Below are positions 8,501 to 16,314 of a stretch of 64,000 nt of DNA, in pieces. The translations under genes and the position numbers were made by a program. The number at the start of each line of letters is the position of its first letter. Position 1 is the stretch's first letter. Origin of the DNA: Alkalihalobacillus alcalophilus ATCC 27647 = CGMCC 1.3604 (GTDB lineage Bacteria; Bacillota; Bacilli; Bacillales; Bacillaceae_D); NCBI RefSeq assembly GCF_000292245.2, contig NZ_ALPT02000001.1:1-64000 (forward strand). Reading direction: 5' to 3'. The notes under the pieces were generated by a model, which was given only the letters and a program-made list of their open reading frames with translations, did not search any database and was not told where the DNA came from.

Positions 8501-10187
8501 AACTTGAAGGCAAAGGGTTTAATAAATTTTGTTCAGCACCGATTGTTGTCCCCATCGCTGTCACAACTTCTTCACGAATCGCATCAATTGGCGGATTTGT
8601 CACTTGTGCAAATAATTGCTTGAAATAATTATATAAAAGCTGTGGTTTTTTTGATAAAACCGCTAGTGGCGAATCATATCCCATTGAACCTACTGGATCA
8701 ACACCATCTTTAATCATTGGCGTAATCATTTTAGAGAGTTCTTCGTACGTGTAACCGTAAGCAAGTTGCCTCTCTTTCAATTTAGAAAAATCTGTATTTT
8801 CAACATTCGATGTTTCTAAAACATCCTCTAATTGGATTAAATGATCAGCTACCCACTCTTGATAAGGGTGCTCTTTAGCAATTTCTTCTTTAATTTCTTG
8901 ATCAGGGATAATTCGACCTTCTTCAGTATCAACCAAAAGCATATGCCCTGGGTGCAAACGCTCTTTATATAATACATTTTCAGGTTCTATTTCCAAGACA
9001 CCCACTTCAGATGACATTAAAATATAATCATCCTTTGTCACGTAATATCTCGAAGGTCTTAAGCCATTACGATCTAAACAGGCACCAATTTGTTTTCCGT
9101 TTGTAAAGACGATCGCTGTTGGTCCATCCCAAGGCTCCATTAAGGTACTATGGAATTGGTAAAAAGCTTTCTTTTCTGGACTCATTGCTTGATCATTTTG
9201 CCAAGGTTCCGGAATCATCATCATCGCTGTATGTTGCATGGAACGTCCAGCTAATGAGAGAAATTCTAGAGCATTATCAAACATGGATGAATCACTACCA
9301 TTTTGATCAATAATTGGTTTAATTTTATCCATATCATCGCCAAATAACTGTGATTCAAATAATTGTTCACGAGCATGCATCCAATTCACATTCCCTTTAA
9401 CGGTATTTATCTCACCGTTATGAATCATGTAACGATTCGGATGTGCTCTCTCCCAGCTAGGGAATGTATTTGTACTAAACCTTGAATGGACAAGCGCCAA
9501 TGCTGATTCAAAGTCCGGATCATTGATATCTAAATAAAATTGATTTACTTGTTCCGTCGTCAGCATTCCCTTATACACAATGGTACGACTAGATAAGCTT
9601 GTGAAATAAAAAGACTGTCCTTCGGGAACAAATTCAGCCGTTTCATTTTCTGCCCGTTTTCTAATCACATATAATTTCCGTTCAAATTCATCTGTACTTT
9701 TCATTTGTGTTGGCTTCTTGATAAAAATTTGGCGAATAAATGGCATCGCTGATTTTGCTGCATTACCAAGCATTGAATCATCAGTTGGCACATTCCGCCA
9801 GCCAAGTAGTTCTACATTCTCTTCTCTAATAATTGTCTCTAGTTTCTTTTCCGCAAGTTCTCTTTGATGAGCATCTTGTGGCAAAAACAGCATCCCTACA
9901 CCATATTCATCTTCATTCGGAAGAGTCATTTCCTCTGCTTGGCAGACCTTTTTAAAGAAACGATGTGGAAGTTGTAAAAGAATACCGGCACCATCACCTG
10001 TATTCACTTCGTCCCCCTGGCCACCTCGGTGTTCCAAATTACGTAAAATATGAAGTGCATCATCAACAACTTGATGTGATTTCTTTCCTTTCATATGAGC
10101 CAAGAAACCGATACCGCAATTGTCGTGCTCAAATTGCGGGTCATACAGGCCTTGTTTCTTCGGGTATCCAGCGTTCCGCATTGGCAT
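5589..10187 (-). CDS. gltA: Glutamate synthase (NADPH) large subunit
   Basis: This is the alpha subunit (gltA in Bacillus, gltB in Escherichia coli). It hydrolyses glutamine in the N-terminal amidotransferase domain and channels ammonia to the FMN site, where 2-oxoglutarate is reductively aminated. Visible features of the 1532-residue chain are the nucleophile Cys24 in HDNCGIGF, normally exposed by removal of a short propeptide; the HRGGQG motif; the central FMN domain with GEGGEHPERF and GTGVGTIAAGVAKG; the 3Fe-4S cysteines in CIVMRVCHLDTCPVG; and the C-terminal glycine-rich beta-helix. I chose the ATG at 10187, nine residues inside the open frame, because GGAG lies eight bases upstream. A consensus promoter and a cre site precede it; there is no divergent gltC. 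Confidence 0.96.
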   Translation of the reverse strand: MPMRNAGYPKKQGLYDPQFEHDNCGIGFLAHMKGKKSHQVVDDALHILRNLEHRGGQGDEVNTGDGAGILLQLPHRFFKKVCQAEEMTLPNEDEYGVGMLFLPQDAHQRELAEKKLETIIREENVELLGWRNVPTDDSMLGNAAKSAMPFIRQIFIKKPTQMKSTDEFERKLYVIRKRAENETAEFVPEGQSFYFTSLSSRTIVYKGMLTTEQVNQFYLDINDPDFESALALVHSRFSTNTFPSWERAHPNRYMIHNGEINTVKGNVNWMHAREQLFESQLFGDDMDKIKPIIDQNGSDSSMFDNALEFLSLAGRSMQHTAMMMIPEPWQNDQAMSPEKKAFYQFHSTLMEPWDGPTAIVFTNGKQIGACLDRNGLRPSRYYVTKDDYILMSSEVGVLEIEPENVLYKERLHPGHMLLVDTEEGRIIPDQEIKEEIAKEHPYQEWVADHLIQLEDVLETSNVENTDFSKLKERQLAYGYTYEELSKMITPMIKDGVDPVGSMGYDSPLAVLSKKPQLLYNYFKQLFAQVTNPPIDAIREEVVTAMGTTIGAEQNLLNPLPSSCRHIHLPYPIINNEELAKLRHNKMVGFKATTLSILFKVGNEGSLEASLEQLFEQADRAIEAGYSLIVLSDRGMNQNFAAIPSLLAVSGLHHHLIRKGTRTKVSILLESGEPREVHHHAVLLGYGAEAINPYLVFDSVDGLIQDGLIEDYSYVESVNRYVKAATKGIMKVLSKMGISTIQSYRGAQIFEAVGVSDEVINKYFTWTTTRIGGIGLAVIEQEVLKRHARAYSNQEGVDKTLDAGDDLQWRRDGDPHQYNPHTIHMLQNACRSNNFKLFKKYSTAINEQTKQQTSLRGLLKFKGDRPSVPLKEVEPASEIFKRFRTGAMSFGSISQEAHETLAIAMNRIGGKSNTGEGGEHPERFTPDENGDLRRSSIKQVASGRFGVTSHYLVNADEIQIKVAQGAKPGEGGQLPGNKVYPWVAEVRGSTPGVGLISPPPHHDIYSIEDLAELIHDLKNANPAAKVSVKLVAGTGVGTIAAGVAKGRADGIIISGYDGGTGAAARTSIKHTGLPWEIGLAETHQTLLLNNLRSRVTLETDGKLMTGKDVVTAALLGAEEYAFSTAPLVVLGCIVMRVCHLDTCPVGIATQNPELRKKYMGSPEHVVNFMSFIAEEIREIMAELGFRKFDEMIGRTDVLEVNPNIENDKAKTIDLSNLLYKPEVNSQAKNYKTVEQDHQLEISLDHRKLLPVSKAAIEHGEKVFIESEVKNIDRVVGTIVGSEISKRYGLKGLPEDTINIQLHGSAGQSLAAFLPTGMTITLEGDANDYTGKGLSGGKLIIYPPKNSTFKAEENILIGNTTFYGATSGEAYINGNAGERFAVRNSGASVVVEGVGDHGLEYMTGGVVVNLGTVGKNFAAGMSGGIAFVYNPHGDFANKCNKEMVLLEEVLTDIDLSLLKSMLEKHQSYTNSQVAKSILGNWQNEIKKFVKVIPKDYKRMLEAIERVKQEGLADVDAVMAAFDENKNDKSRVSGK

Positions 10188-10251
10188 CAACCTTTCTCCA
10201 AAAAATAAATTCAATCAACTCTCCCCAAATAATTTCGAGCTAATATACAGT

Positions 10252-10280
10252 ATTATATCATTTTTCTGACATTTCGGCAA
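10252..10280 (-). promoter_or_regulatory. Sigma-A promoter of gltA
   Basis: On the minus strand TTGCCG (10275-10280) and TATAAT (10252-10257) are separated by exactly 17 bases, which places transcription start near 10245, about 58 bases before the gltA start codon. Confidence 0.75.
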
Positions 10281-10303
10281 ATTAAAAATTATAAACCCCT
10301 CAT

Positions 10304-10318
10304 ATGAAAACGCTTTCT
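10304..10318. promoter_or_regulatory. Perfect cre (CcpA) site upstream of gltA
   Basis: The 15 bases ATGAAAACGCTTTCT fit every fixed position of the cre consensus WTGNAANCGNWNNCW. The centre lies about 66 bases upstream of the inferred gltA start point, beyond the -35 box, a position typical of CcpA activation rather than repression. Confidence 0.65.
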
Positions 10319-10728
10319 ACCAAGCGTTAAAAGGTATTTTTCCATCCCCTCTCTATTACCTATATGAGCATTTAATGTATATTAATAACTTTAAATTGAA
10401 TAAAAATACAAACACTCCTTTCTCTAATCATTTTATTATAAAAGTATAATACCAGCGTACAGATGTTTAACGACGAACAAAACAAACAACAATCACTGAA
10501 TTTGTTCGCTTTTACAACAGTCCGTTTCCTTATATATGTAATAAAATCAGTCTTTGGTCTGATTCCTTTTCGACAATTATCTTTTTAAATAGTTTAAGGA
10601 TACAAAAAAAGGGGCATGTAATCTTTTTGAATACGTAAGTACGAAGATTGTAAATTCCTATAAATTCATTCATAATAAAATCAAGGAATCTTACCATTTA
10701 AACCAGTTTTTAATCCTCAAAACGGAAA
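10319..10728. other. AT-rich intergenic stretch without a recognisable gene
   Basis: About 410 bases between the cre site and the telA promoter hold no supported open frame and no clear terminator. The gltC regulator that usually sits divergently from gltA is absent here. Confidence 0.5.
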
Positions 10729-10755
10729 TGAAACTTTCTTCTAAATAAATACGTA
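10729..10755 (+). promoter_or_regulatory. Sigma-W-like (ECF) promoter of telA
   Basis: TGAAAC (10729-10734) and CGTA (10752-10755) are separated by 17 bases, the pattern of Bacillus ECF sigma-W promoters. The predicted start point near 10760 gives a 34-base leader with GGAGG before the telA ATG. Confidence 0.5.
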
Positions 10756-10793
10756 AATAAAAGAAAGAACAATTAAAATCGGAGGTATTTTTT

Positions 10794-11813
10794 ATGACAA
10801 ATCAATCGACAAATTCTCCATTGATTAAGGAAGAAATCGAAAAACATATAAAGCAAGAAAAAAATATTGATGCGATCCTCGAAAAACTACAATCATTAGG
10901 CGAAGATGAACAAAAACAAGCGGGCGAATCTTTAGAAGCTTTAAAACGCCCAGTTAAAGAAATGATGAATGATCAATCCAACCAACTGCCTAACCAATTA
11001 TACCAATTAAAAGAAATGGTTAGTCAATTAGAGCCTGATTATTTAAATGATGGTCAGCTAAAAAAATGGGTTAATAAATTATTAAAAAGAAGCCCTATTG
11101 AGGCCTATACAAAAAAATATCAAACAGTCGAAGCACAAGTAGAACAAGTGATCGAAGGGTTATTGAGCGGACGTGATAAACTTCAAGAAGACAATGTTAT
11201 GCTGCAACAATTAAAAGAAGTGGCTAAACAACGCATTCATAATTTAAACGTTCAAATTGATAATGGCAATCAACTACACGAAATGCTAGAGCAAGAAATG
11301 GATTCAGAGCAGTGGAAAGACAACCCGAATGAATTAAAAAAGGGGCAAGTGAAAATTGTCACGAGGGTCAAAAATATGTCTCAAGCCGTTATGGTTCTTC
11401 AGCAATCCTTAGCTTCCGTTGACTTAATTATTGATAATAATGATAAACTTGAGGAAGCGATTTTTAATGCCATTACAATGACAAAAAACATCATTACGGT
11501 CACTGCTTCTATTCAATTAGCATTAAATAATCAGCAAAAAGTGATCTCTGCTGTTCGAAATGTTAATGAAGCAACAGAATCCATGCTATTATCCAATGCA
11601 CAATTATTAAAAGAAAATACTGAACAAACCTTAAAGACATTAGAAGAACCTGCGATTGCGATTGAAGCTTTTAGAAAAGCCTACAATCAAGTTTTTGAAG
11701 CGATTGAATTAACTGAACAATCAAATGAACGAATTGTGACAAGCGGAAAAAAATTCATTGAAGAAATGGACACTCTTAATAAAGAAATGAAAACGAAATT
11801 AATCGGCAAATAA
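10794..11813 (+). CDS. TelA/KlaA family protein (toxic anion resistance family)
   Basis: The 339-residue, mostly helical protein has the layout of the TelA family (Bacillus subtilis YceH and YaaN). Members are named for tellurite resistance in plasmid systems, but chromosomal ones are linked to envelope and cell-surface stress; the biochemical activity is not known. There is no signal peptide or membrane segment. Long coiled-coil segments cover about residues 35-70 and 110-330, with the conserved NNQQKVISAVRN block near residues 243-254. ATG at 10794 has GGAGG nine bases upstream. It is probably co-transcribed with the next gene, 31 bases away. The sigma-W-like promoter matches the sigma-W control known for the yce operon. 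Confidence 0.85.
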   Translation: MTNQSTNSPLIKEEIEKHIKQEKNIDAILEKLQSLGEDEQKQAGESLEALKRPVKEMMNDQSNQLPNQLYQLKEMVSQLEPDYLNDGQLKKWVNKLLKRSPIEAYTKKYQTVEAQVEQVIEGLLSGRDKLQEDNVMLQQLKEVAKQRIHNLNVQIDNGNQLHEMLEQEMDSEQWKDNPNELKKGQVKIVTRVKNMSQAVMVLQQSLASVDLIIDNNDKLEEAIFNAITMTKNIITVTASIQLALNNQQKVISAVRNVNEATESMLLSNAQLLKENTEQTLKTLEEPAIAIEAFRKAYNQVFEAIELTEQSNERIVTSGKKFIEEMDTLNKEMKTKLIGK

Positions 11814-11844
11814 ATGCAAACAGAGACCCAAAAAAGGAGGAGAA

Positions 11845-12753
11845 ATGATGAAAGATTTAATGGATTCACCATGGCTACGCTTTTTTACCCCCGCCCACAA
11901 AAGAGCTGTGGATGAACATCTCCTTCGTGATGAAGCAACAACTAAATTACTGAAAACTGGGGAAAAGTTAATTGATCATTTAATCTCAAAAGCACCAGGT
12001 TATAATCAAAAAAGAAGCTTACGTCGCAAGCAAAAACAATCAATCGTCCGCTTAAAGATCAACCATAAATTTATTAAACTTCAATTGCTAGATACAAAAT
12101 ATTCAGTCTCACCAATTCAAAAACGTATTACAATTATTTGTTATCGTCATTATGTACGTTCCAAAAATGGTGTAGGGATTTGTAAGGAAGCTTCTATAAA
12201 CTATATGAAAGATGGAACATGGCATGTTAGATCTTTAAAACAGTCTTCACTCTTTCAAGGGATATTTTTTCGAATCCACCGACTTGATGAAGCTTTTTCT
12301 CAAGGACAAAGCCAATCAGAAGGTTCACTTGAATTATTAGATAAACAAAAAGAACTCCTCGGAGCTTCTAAAACAGACCAACTTCCACTATTACTAGAAG
12401 AATCGAAACGATTTTTTGATTCGGTCGAGCAATTCTCAATCGATCCATTAATTCAAAACCGCTTAGAGCGCTTAATCAAACAAGCGAGTAAATTAAGTTC
12501 TGATTTTGATTTACTTGATTACGAGGAAAAACATATTGTAAGAAGGATGTTTAAAGAGGATGTCCCCAAACTATTAAATACGTTTTTGTCATTATCGCTT
12601 AAAAACCAACTCGAACAAAAAGAAAACATTTTTGTAACCTTATCAAAAATGGAACTTACCTTAATTGACTATCATAATCAATTAGAAAAAGCACGAGTGG
12701 AAAAAATGAACCATCTCATCAGGCTCCAAGAAATGAGATATAATCGAGATTGA
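11845..12753 (+). CDS. Unknown protein downstream of telA
   Basis: I do not recognise this 302-residue cytoplasmic protein. It is basic in the N-terminal half (cluster of Arg and Lys around residues 55-75), has a probable beta-rich middle (residues 65-140) and a helical, partly coiled-coil second half ending in EMRYNRD. TelA-family genes in Bacillus are usually paired with a partner (yceG or xpaC), and this may be such a partner, but I see no convincing similarity to either. Two adjacent ATG codons (11845, 11848) both suit the strong AAAGGAGG upstream; the second has better spacing. A terminator follows. Confidence 0.7.
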   Translation: MMKDLMDSPWLRFFTPAHKRAVDEHLLRDEATTKLLKTGEKLIDHLISKAPGYNQKRSLRRKQKQSIVRLKINHKFIKLQLLDTKYSVSPIQKRITIICYRHYVRSKNGVGICKEASINYMKDGTWHVRSLKQSSLFQGIFFRIHRLDEAFSQGQSQSEGSLELLDKQKELLGASKTDQLPLLLEESKRFFDSVEQFSIDPLIQNRLERLIKQASKLSSDFDLLDYEEKHIVRRMFKEDVPKLLNTFLSLSLKNQLEQKENIFVTLSKMELTLIDYHNQLEKARVEKMNHLIRLQEMRYNRD

Positions 12754-12817
12754 AGGTTCTGTTTTCATTTTATTGTCAACAATCGTCATCATAATCATAG
12801 ATTGTTAACATACAGAA

Positions 12818-12851
12818 TAAAAAATGAACGTCGTTTGCGTTCATTTTTTTT
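12818..12851 (+). terminator. Terminator of the telA unit
   Basis: AATGAACG and CGTTCATT form a stem with a seven-base loop, flanked by A-run and T-run. Confidence 0.85.
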
Positions 12852-12992
12852 AAAACGTTTCGTTTTATGGTAAAATGATGGGACAGTTTGTTTTTTAGTT
12901 TTTTACTGCCCGTTATGATAGTTCTGCAGAAAAGCTAAATTAACGAACAAATAGATAAATGAATGACCGATAGAAAAGGAGTGAAAGTCTAA

Positions 12993-13964
12993 ATGGATCG
13001 TAAAGAAGCACAACAATTAATTGGGTTTACCGTACAATATACCGATCAACATAAAGGTACATATTTAGCCCGTTTAGATGATTTAATTTTGGAACCTCGA
13101 AAGCCTTTTCGTGGACAAATTACCATCCTTGCCCTACTTTCTTTACCGACATTAATCGTCGACAAGCAGCAAGAGGCTTTTTATCCCTTAATTAAAGAAG
13201 GGGTCAGTTTGGAATGTTCCGGTCAATCTTTAGAAAAAACAGATTTTAAAAACGATTTATCCTATAACGAGTCTTTACTTCTCGCTTACGAAAACCGGAT
13301 AAAACAATTATCATATAATGAAGATTTTTTTGAGATAGAATTCCTTAACTCAAAAAAACAACAGCTCCTTACTAAATGTTTAGCTATTCGGCCCACTATT
13401 GAACTTGAAGATTATATTAAATACACATTTGAAGAGCGTAACGAGCATTTTGTATTAATTGATGAGCATGGCGGTATTCTAGACCTTGATGACTGCCCTT
13501 TTGAATTAATGTGGCAAATCGATTCGACTAATTATAGCGGTTATTATATCGGGGCTGGTCAATTTGAATCTAATGACAAACAGATGTATTCGCCAATCGA
13601 CGGGGATTGGATTTTTATTCACAAAGATCAATTTGATCCTTATATGATCTTAAGGCAAGAGCTTGAACCACAAGTACTTGAGGCGTTTGAAAAAAGCTTA
13701 ATGAGCTACGGACTTACACATGATGATTTGATTGAATGCCATAACACATTATTGCGTCAATTGCTCAGTCAAGAACAAACATCCGATTTTTCAGGTACCA
13801 ACTTCCTAACTTATAAAACGAATCAAGGGATTACAATGGTATTACATCATTATGATCGCAAATTAAAAAAAGGCAAAGAAGACATCATTTACGACCGCTT
13901 TGAATTCACGACAGAGAATGGCAAACGTTCGATTTTTACGTATACAAACGAATATTCGGTTTAA
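12993..13964 (+). CDS. Unknown conserved-looking protein (possibly DUF2777 type)
   Basis: This 323-residue protein has no signal peptide or membrane helix. The N-terminal part (residues 1-75) has the hydrophobic pattern of a small beta-barrel (LIGFTVQYT, GTYLARLDDL, FRGQITI), and the rest is mixed alpha/beta with many acidic residues. From memory the N-terminus resembles the Bacillus DUF2777 family, but I could not verify it. ATG is preceded by AAAGGAGTG. It is flanked by terminators on both sides, so it is its own unit. Confidence 0.7.
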   Translation: MDRKEAQQLIGFTVQYTDQHKGTYLARLDDLILEPRKPFRGQITILALLSLPTLIVDKQQEAFYPLIKEGVSLECSGQSLEKTDFKNDLSYNESLLLAYENRIKQLSYNEDFFEIEFLNSKKQQLLTKCLAIRPTIELEDYIKYTFEERNEHFVLIDEHGGILDLDDCPFELMWQIDSTNYSGYYIGAGQFESNDKQMYSPIDGDWIFIHKDQFDPYMILRQELEPQVLEAFEKSLMSYGLTHDDLIECHNTLLRQLLSQEQTSDFSGTNFLTYKTNQGITMVLHHYDRKLKKGKEDIIYDRFEFTTENGKRSIFTYTNEYSV

Positions 13965-13971
13965 AGGAACT

Positions 13972-14006
13972 CCCAAAAGCCTTTTTAAGAGCTTTTGGGG
14001 GTTTTT
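13972..14006 (+). terminator. Terminator of the 12993-13964 gene
   Basis: CCCAAAAGC and GCTTTTGGG form a nine-base-pair stem followed by GGTTTTT. Confidence 0.88.
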
Positions 14007-14091
14007 ATTTCAAGTTATTTGAATTTAGCACCAAAAATGCTTGGACAATTCCCAAGCAGCAACTTTTCAACAAACTTTTTAGTACTTGAGA

Positions 14092-14145
14092 GGCCCTCCG
14101 GCTCCGCTCCCGAGATGGGGGCACGCTTTCCGCAGGACGCGGAGG
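14092..14145. repeat. Decayed fragment of the GC-rich repeat module
   Basis: CCCTCCGGCTCCGCTCCC followed by GCAGGACGCGGAGG matches the outer parts of the modules near 20.8, 22.9, 55.6 and 56.0 kb, but the middle is missing. It lies between a terminator and the convergent acetyltransferase gene. Confidence 0.6.
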
Positions 14146-14156
14146 CGAGTGTGGAA

Positions 14157-14600
14157 CTAACTAGCTGGGCCGTTTTTATCTGCTCTTAATTTATTAGGAC
14201 TTCCTGATTGCACTTCGTAATTTCTTAAAATCATTCCGTTTGATTTTTTCATATTAAAATTCTCATAATAAGGAACTAATTCATCATCACAGCATAAATC
14301 AATCATATAAATATGGTCAAGCTCTTTTAACATTCGCTTTACTAATTCGTAGCCTATGCCTTTATTTTTATATTCTGGCAAAACTTCAAGGAAAGGAATA
14401 TAGGCAGACAGTACTCCATCACTAATTGCTGTTATAAACCCAACTACTTGATTAGTATTATCATCTACTGCCACAATCACTTTACTACTGTTTTCTAACA
14501 ATTTTAAATGCGTTTGAGCATTAGGAGGATTAAGCCAACCATCAAAGAAACCTTTCAACGTATTAGCAGTAATACCTTCAAGACAATTTTTGTATATCAC
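14157..14600 (-). CDS. GNAT family N-acetyltransferase
   Basis: The 147 residues show the GNAT fold: strands beta2-beta4 with SKVIVAVDD and VVGFITAISDG, and the acetyl-CoA pyrophosphate loop in YKNKGIGYELV near residues 97-107, followed by CCDDELVPYYENFNM, which matches the usual terminal motif. It would transfer an acetyl group to an unknown small-molecule or protein amine. The C-terminus ends twelve bases from a repeat fragment, so the last residues may not be ancestral. No operon partner is evident. Confidence 0.82.
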   Translation of the reverse strand: MIYKNCLEGITANTLKGFFDGWLNPPNAQTHLKLLENSSKVIVAVDDNTNQVVGFITAISDGVLSAYIPFLEVLPEYKNKGIGYELVKRMLKELDHIYMIDLCCDDELVPYYENFNMKKSNGMILRNYEVQSGSPNKLRADKNGPAS

Positions 14601-14689
14601 TATATAACAGCCCCTAAATGAAAATTAATTCAGATGATATACCAGAAGTAAACTAACACCATATCCTGTGTTATCTCTGAAACAAAAAC

Positions 14690-14730
14690 TTGGTTGATAA
14701 AATCTCGTTTAACAAGACTTTATCAACCAA
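14690..14730 (-). terminator. Terminator of the 69-aa / cvfC unit
   Basis: A perfect 12-base-pair inverted repeat (TTGGTTGATAAA with TTTATCAACCAA) is followed on the minus strand by GTTTTTG. Confidence 0.75.
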
Positions 14731-14755
14731 TTATACCTTTTAAGGCGTTCTTTAT

Positions 14756-14965
14756 TTACTCTTCGTCTTCTACATAAATGATTTCGACACCACAGGCTTT
14801 TAATGTATCGATAATTTGTTTGTTAAGTTCTCGATCATAACAAAGCCCAATCGATTCGACTAGTTCTAATTCCTCTAAATAGCCTTTTTCAGCATCTTCG
14901 ACAAGCTCGAGTAAATCTTCCATGTTATCAACTGATAACTTTGCTTTTAATTGTTCTATATTCAT
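14756..14965 (-). CDS. Small acidic protein of unknown function
   Basis: The 69-residue protein is acidic and helical, ending in ACGVEIIYVEDEE. It follows cvfC by 16 bases and precedes a terminator, so it is the last gene of that unit. GAGGG lies about eleven bases before the ATG. The last 20 residues faintly resemble the end of sigma-70 region 1.1 (a helix leading into a GIEVV-type strand), which is too little for a family call. Confidence 0.65.
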   Translation of the reverse strand: MNIEQLKAKLSVDNMEDLLELVEDAEKGYLEELELVESIGLCYDRELNKQIIDTLKACGVEIIYVEDEE

Positions 14966-14981
14966 TTGTTTTTATCCCTCA

Positions 14982-16121
14982 TTACTTTTGTTTTGATGAC
15001 AGAGAATCGGTCATTTGTTTCCAGACGGAACCTTTGGCTTCTTCCCCACCTTCAATTCTTTCTAACGCCATTTTCACTTGAAGAGCTACTTCAAATTCCG
15101 GATCATTTTCTGCTTCTTTTAAGGCTTCAATCGCCGATGCATCACCTACTTCATTTAAAAACATCGCGGCTCTCCAGCGAACAAGTTTATTTTTGTCTTT
15201 TAAAGACTCGATTACTTCTGGCATAGCTGCTGGATCACCGATATCGGACAAACAGTCGCCAGCAGTACGACGAACAGTTACAGAAGAGTCTTTTAAAGCT
15301 TTATATAAGAGTGGCAATACAATAGGCTTCTCGATCATCCCTAAATACATCGTAGCCAACCTTCGAATCGATGCTTTTTCATCCTCTAGTGCTTTTTCTA
15401 AAACTGGCAAATCTTCTTCGCTCGGATCCATCCTGTCTAGTATTTCATAACGCTCACGCCAGTCTTCTTTATCAAGCATTTCAAGTGTCACTTTTATATA
15501 ACGATTCGTTGTAATACGCTCAGCCCCTGCCTCTCCTTCTCCACGGTTAGCAGCTTGTACTAATTCTTTTAAGCGTTCTTCCGAATAAGCAGCTGAGACT
15601 TCTTCTCGTACTTCCTTTGCTATCTCATCTAACTCACCATATCGTACCCCTTGGTCAACCCATTTTCTCTCCAAGACGACATTATCAGAATCAGATTGAG
15701 CTTTAGCTAGTGCTTCAACAAAACGTTCTGGCAAACCTTCACGCTTTTCTTGCTCTCCATCTGATAGTTTGATTTGCATCGGAATTCCTTTAAACATTTG
15801 TAATTGAACGGTCACTTCACCAAAATGCTCAGTCGCTTTTTCTTCCGCTTTTAATGCTTCAGCGTTCTCGCCAAAAATCGCTCTTACTTTCGGTAAAATA
15901 AGTTTCCAATCGACTTTCGGATGACGATCAATGGCAATAAAGTCAGCTACATGATAGACAGCCTTTACCCCTTCAACCTCAAATAACTCTTGTATATTTT
16001 TCGGTGCTGTATCCTTATTTTTCACAGTATAACTATGACCTGACTCCCCGCCTAAACTTTCACTTAATGTAAGTTTCATTGTATTTGGACTAGGTGTTGG
16101 TTCGATTGATTGAATATACAA
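14982..16121 (-). CDS. cvfC: CvfC / YpgR-like protein, NifU-N and HEAT-repeat domains
   Basis: The protein combines an N-terminal Nfu/NifU-N-like domain (about residues 1-85, with TMKLTLSESLG and VYHVADFIAIDR) with a C-terminal set of HEAT-like repeats (about residues 220-360: IRRLATMYLGMI, VRRTAGDCLSDIGDP, VRWRAAMFLNEVGDA). This is the architecture of conserved virulence factor C of staphylococci and YpgR of Bacillus subtilis, whose molecular role is unknown. The open frame extends to 16166, but a TTG at 16121 sits nine bases after GGAGG and removes an arginine-rich extension unlike the family, so I prefer it (379 residues). Confidence 0.82.
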   Translation of the reverse strand: MYIQSIEPTPSPNTMKLTLSESLGGESGHSYTVKNKDTAPKNIQELFEVEGVKAVYHVADFIAIDRHPKVDWKLILPKVRAIFGENAEALKAEEKATEHFGEVTVQLQMFKGIPMQIKLSDGEQEKREGLPERFVEALAKAQSDSDNVVLERKWVDQGVRYGELDEIAKEVREEVSAAYSEERLKELVQAANRGEGEAGAERITTNRYIKVTLEMLDKEDWRERYEILDRMDPSEEDLPVLEKALEDEKASIRRLATMYLGMIEKPIVLPLLYKALKDSSVTVRRTAGDCLSDIGDPAAMPEVIESLKDKNKLVRWRAAMFLNEVGDASAIEALKEAENDPEFEVALQVKMALERIEGGEEAKGSVWKQMTDSLSSKQK

Positions 16122-16314
16122 TCTATCCAGCCTCCTTCTTATTGAATTCTTTATTGATCTTACCATATTCAGCAGGATGCTGCCAATTTAACAACCGACA
16201 GCTATTACCGTATTTTAGTCATTGACTCCTTTCAAATTCTATATTATTTCACAAAATTAATTCAGAAAATTGAGTGTTTGTCTGTTATACTATAGAAAAG
16301 GGAGGTTATAAGAC

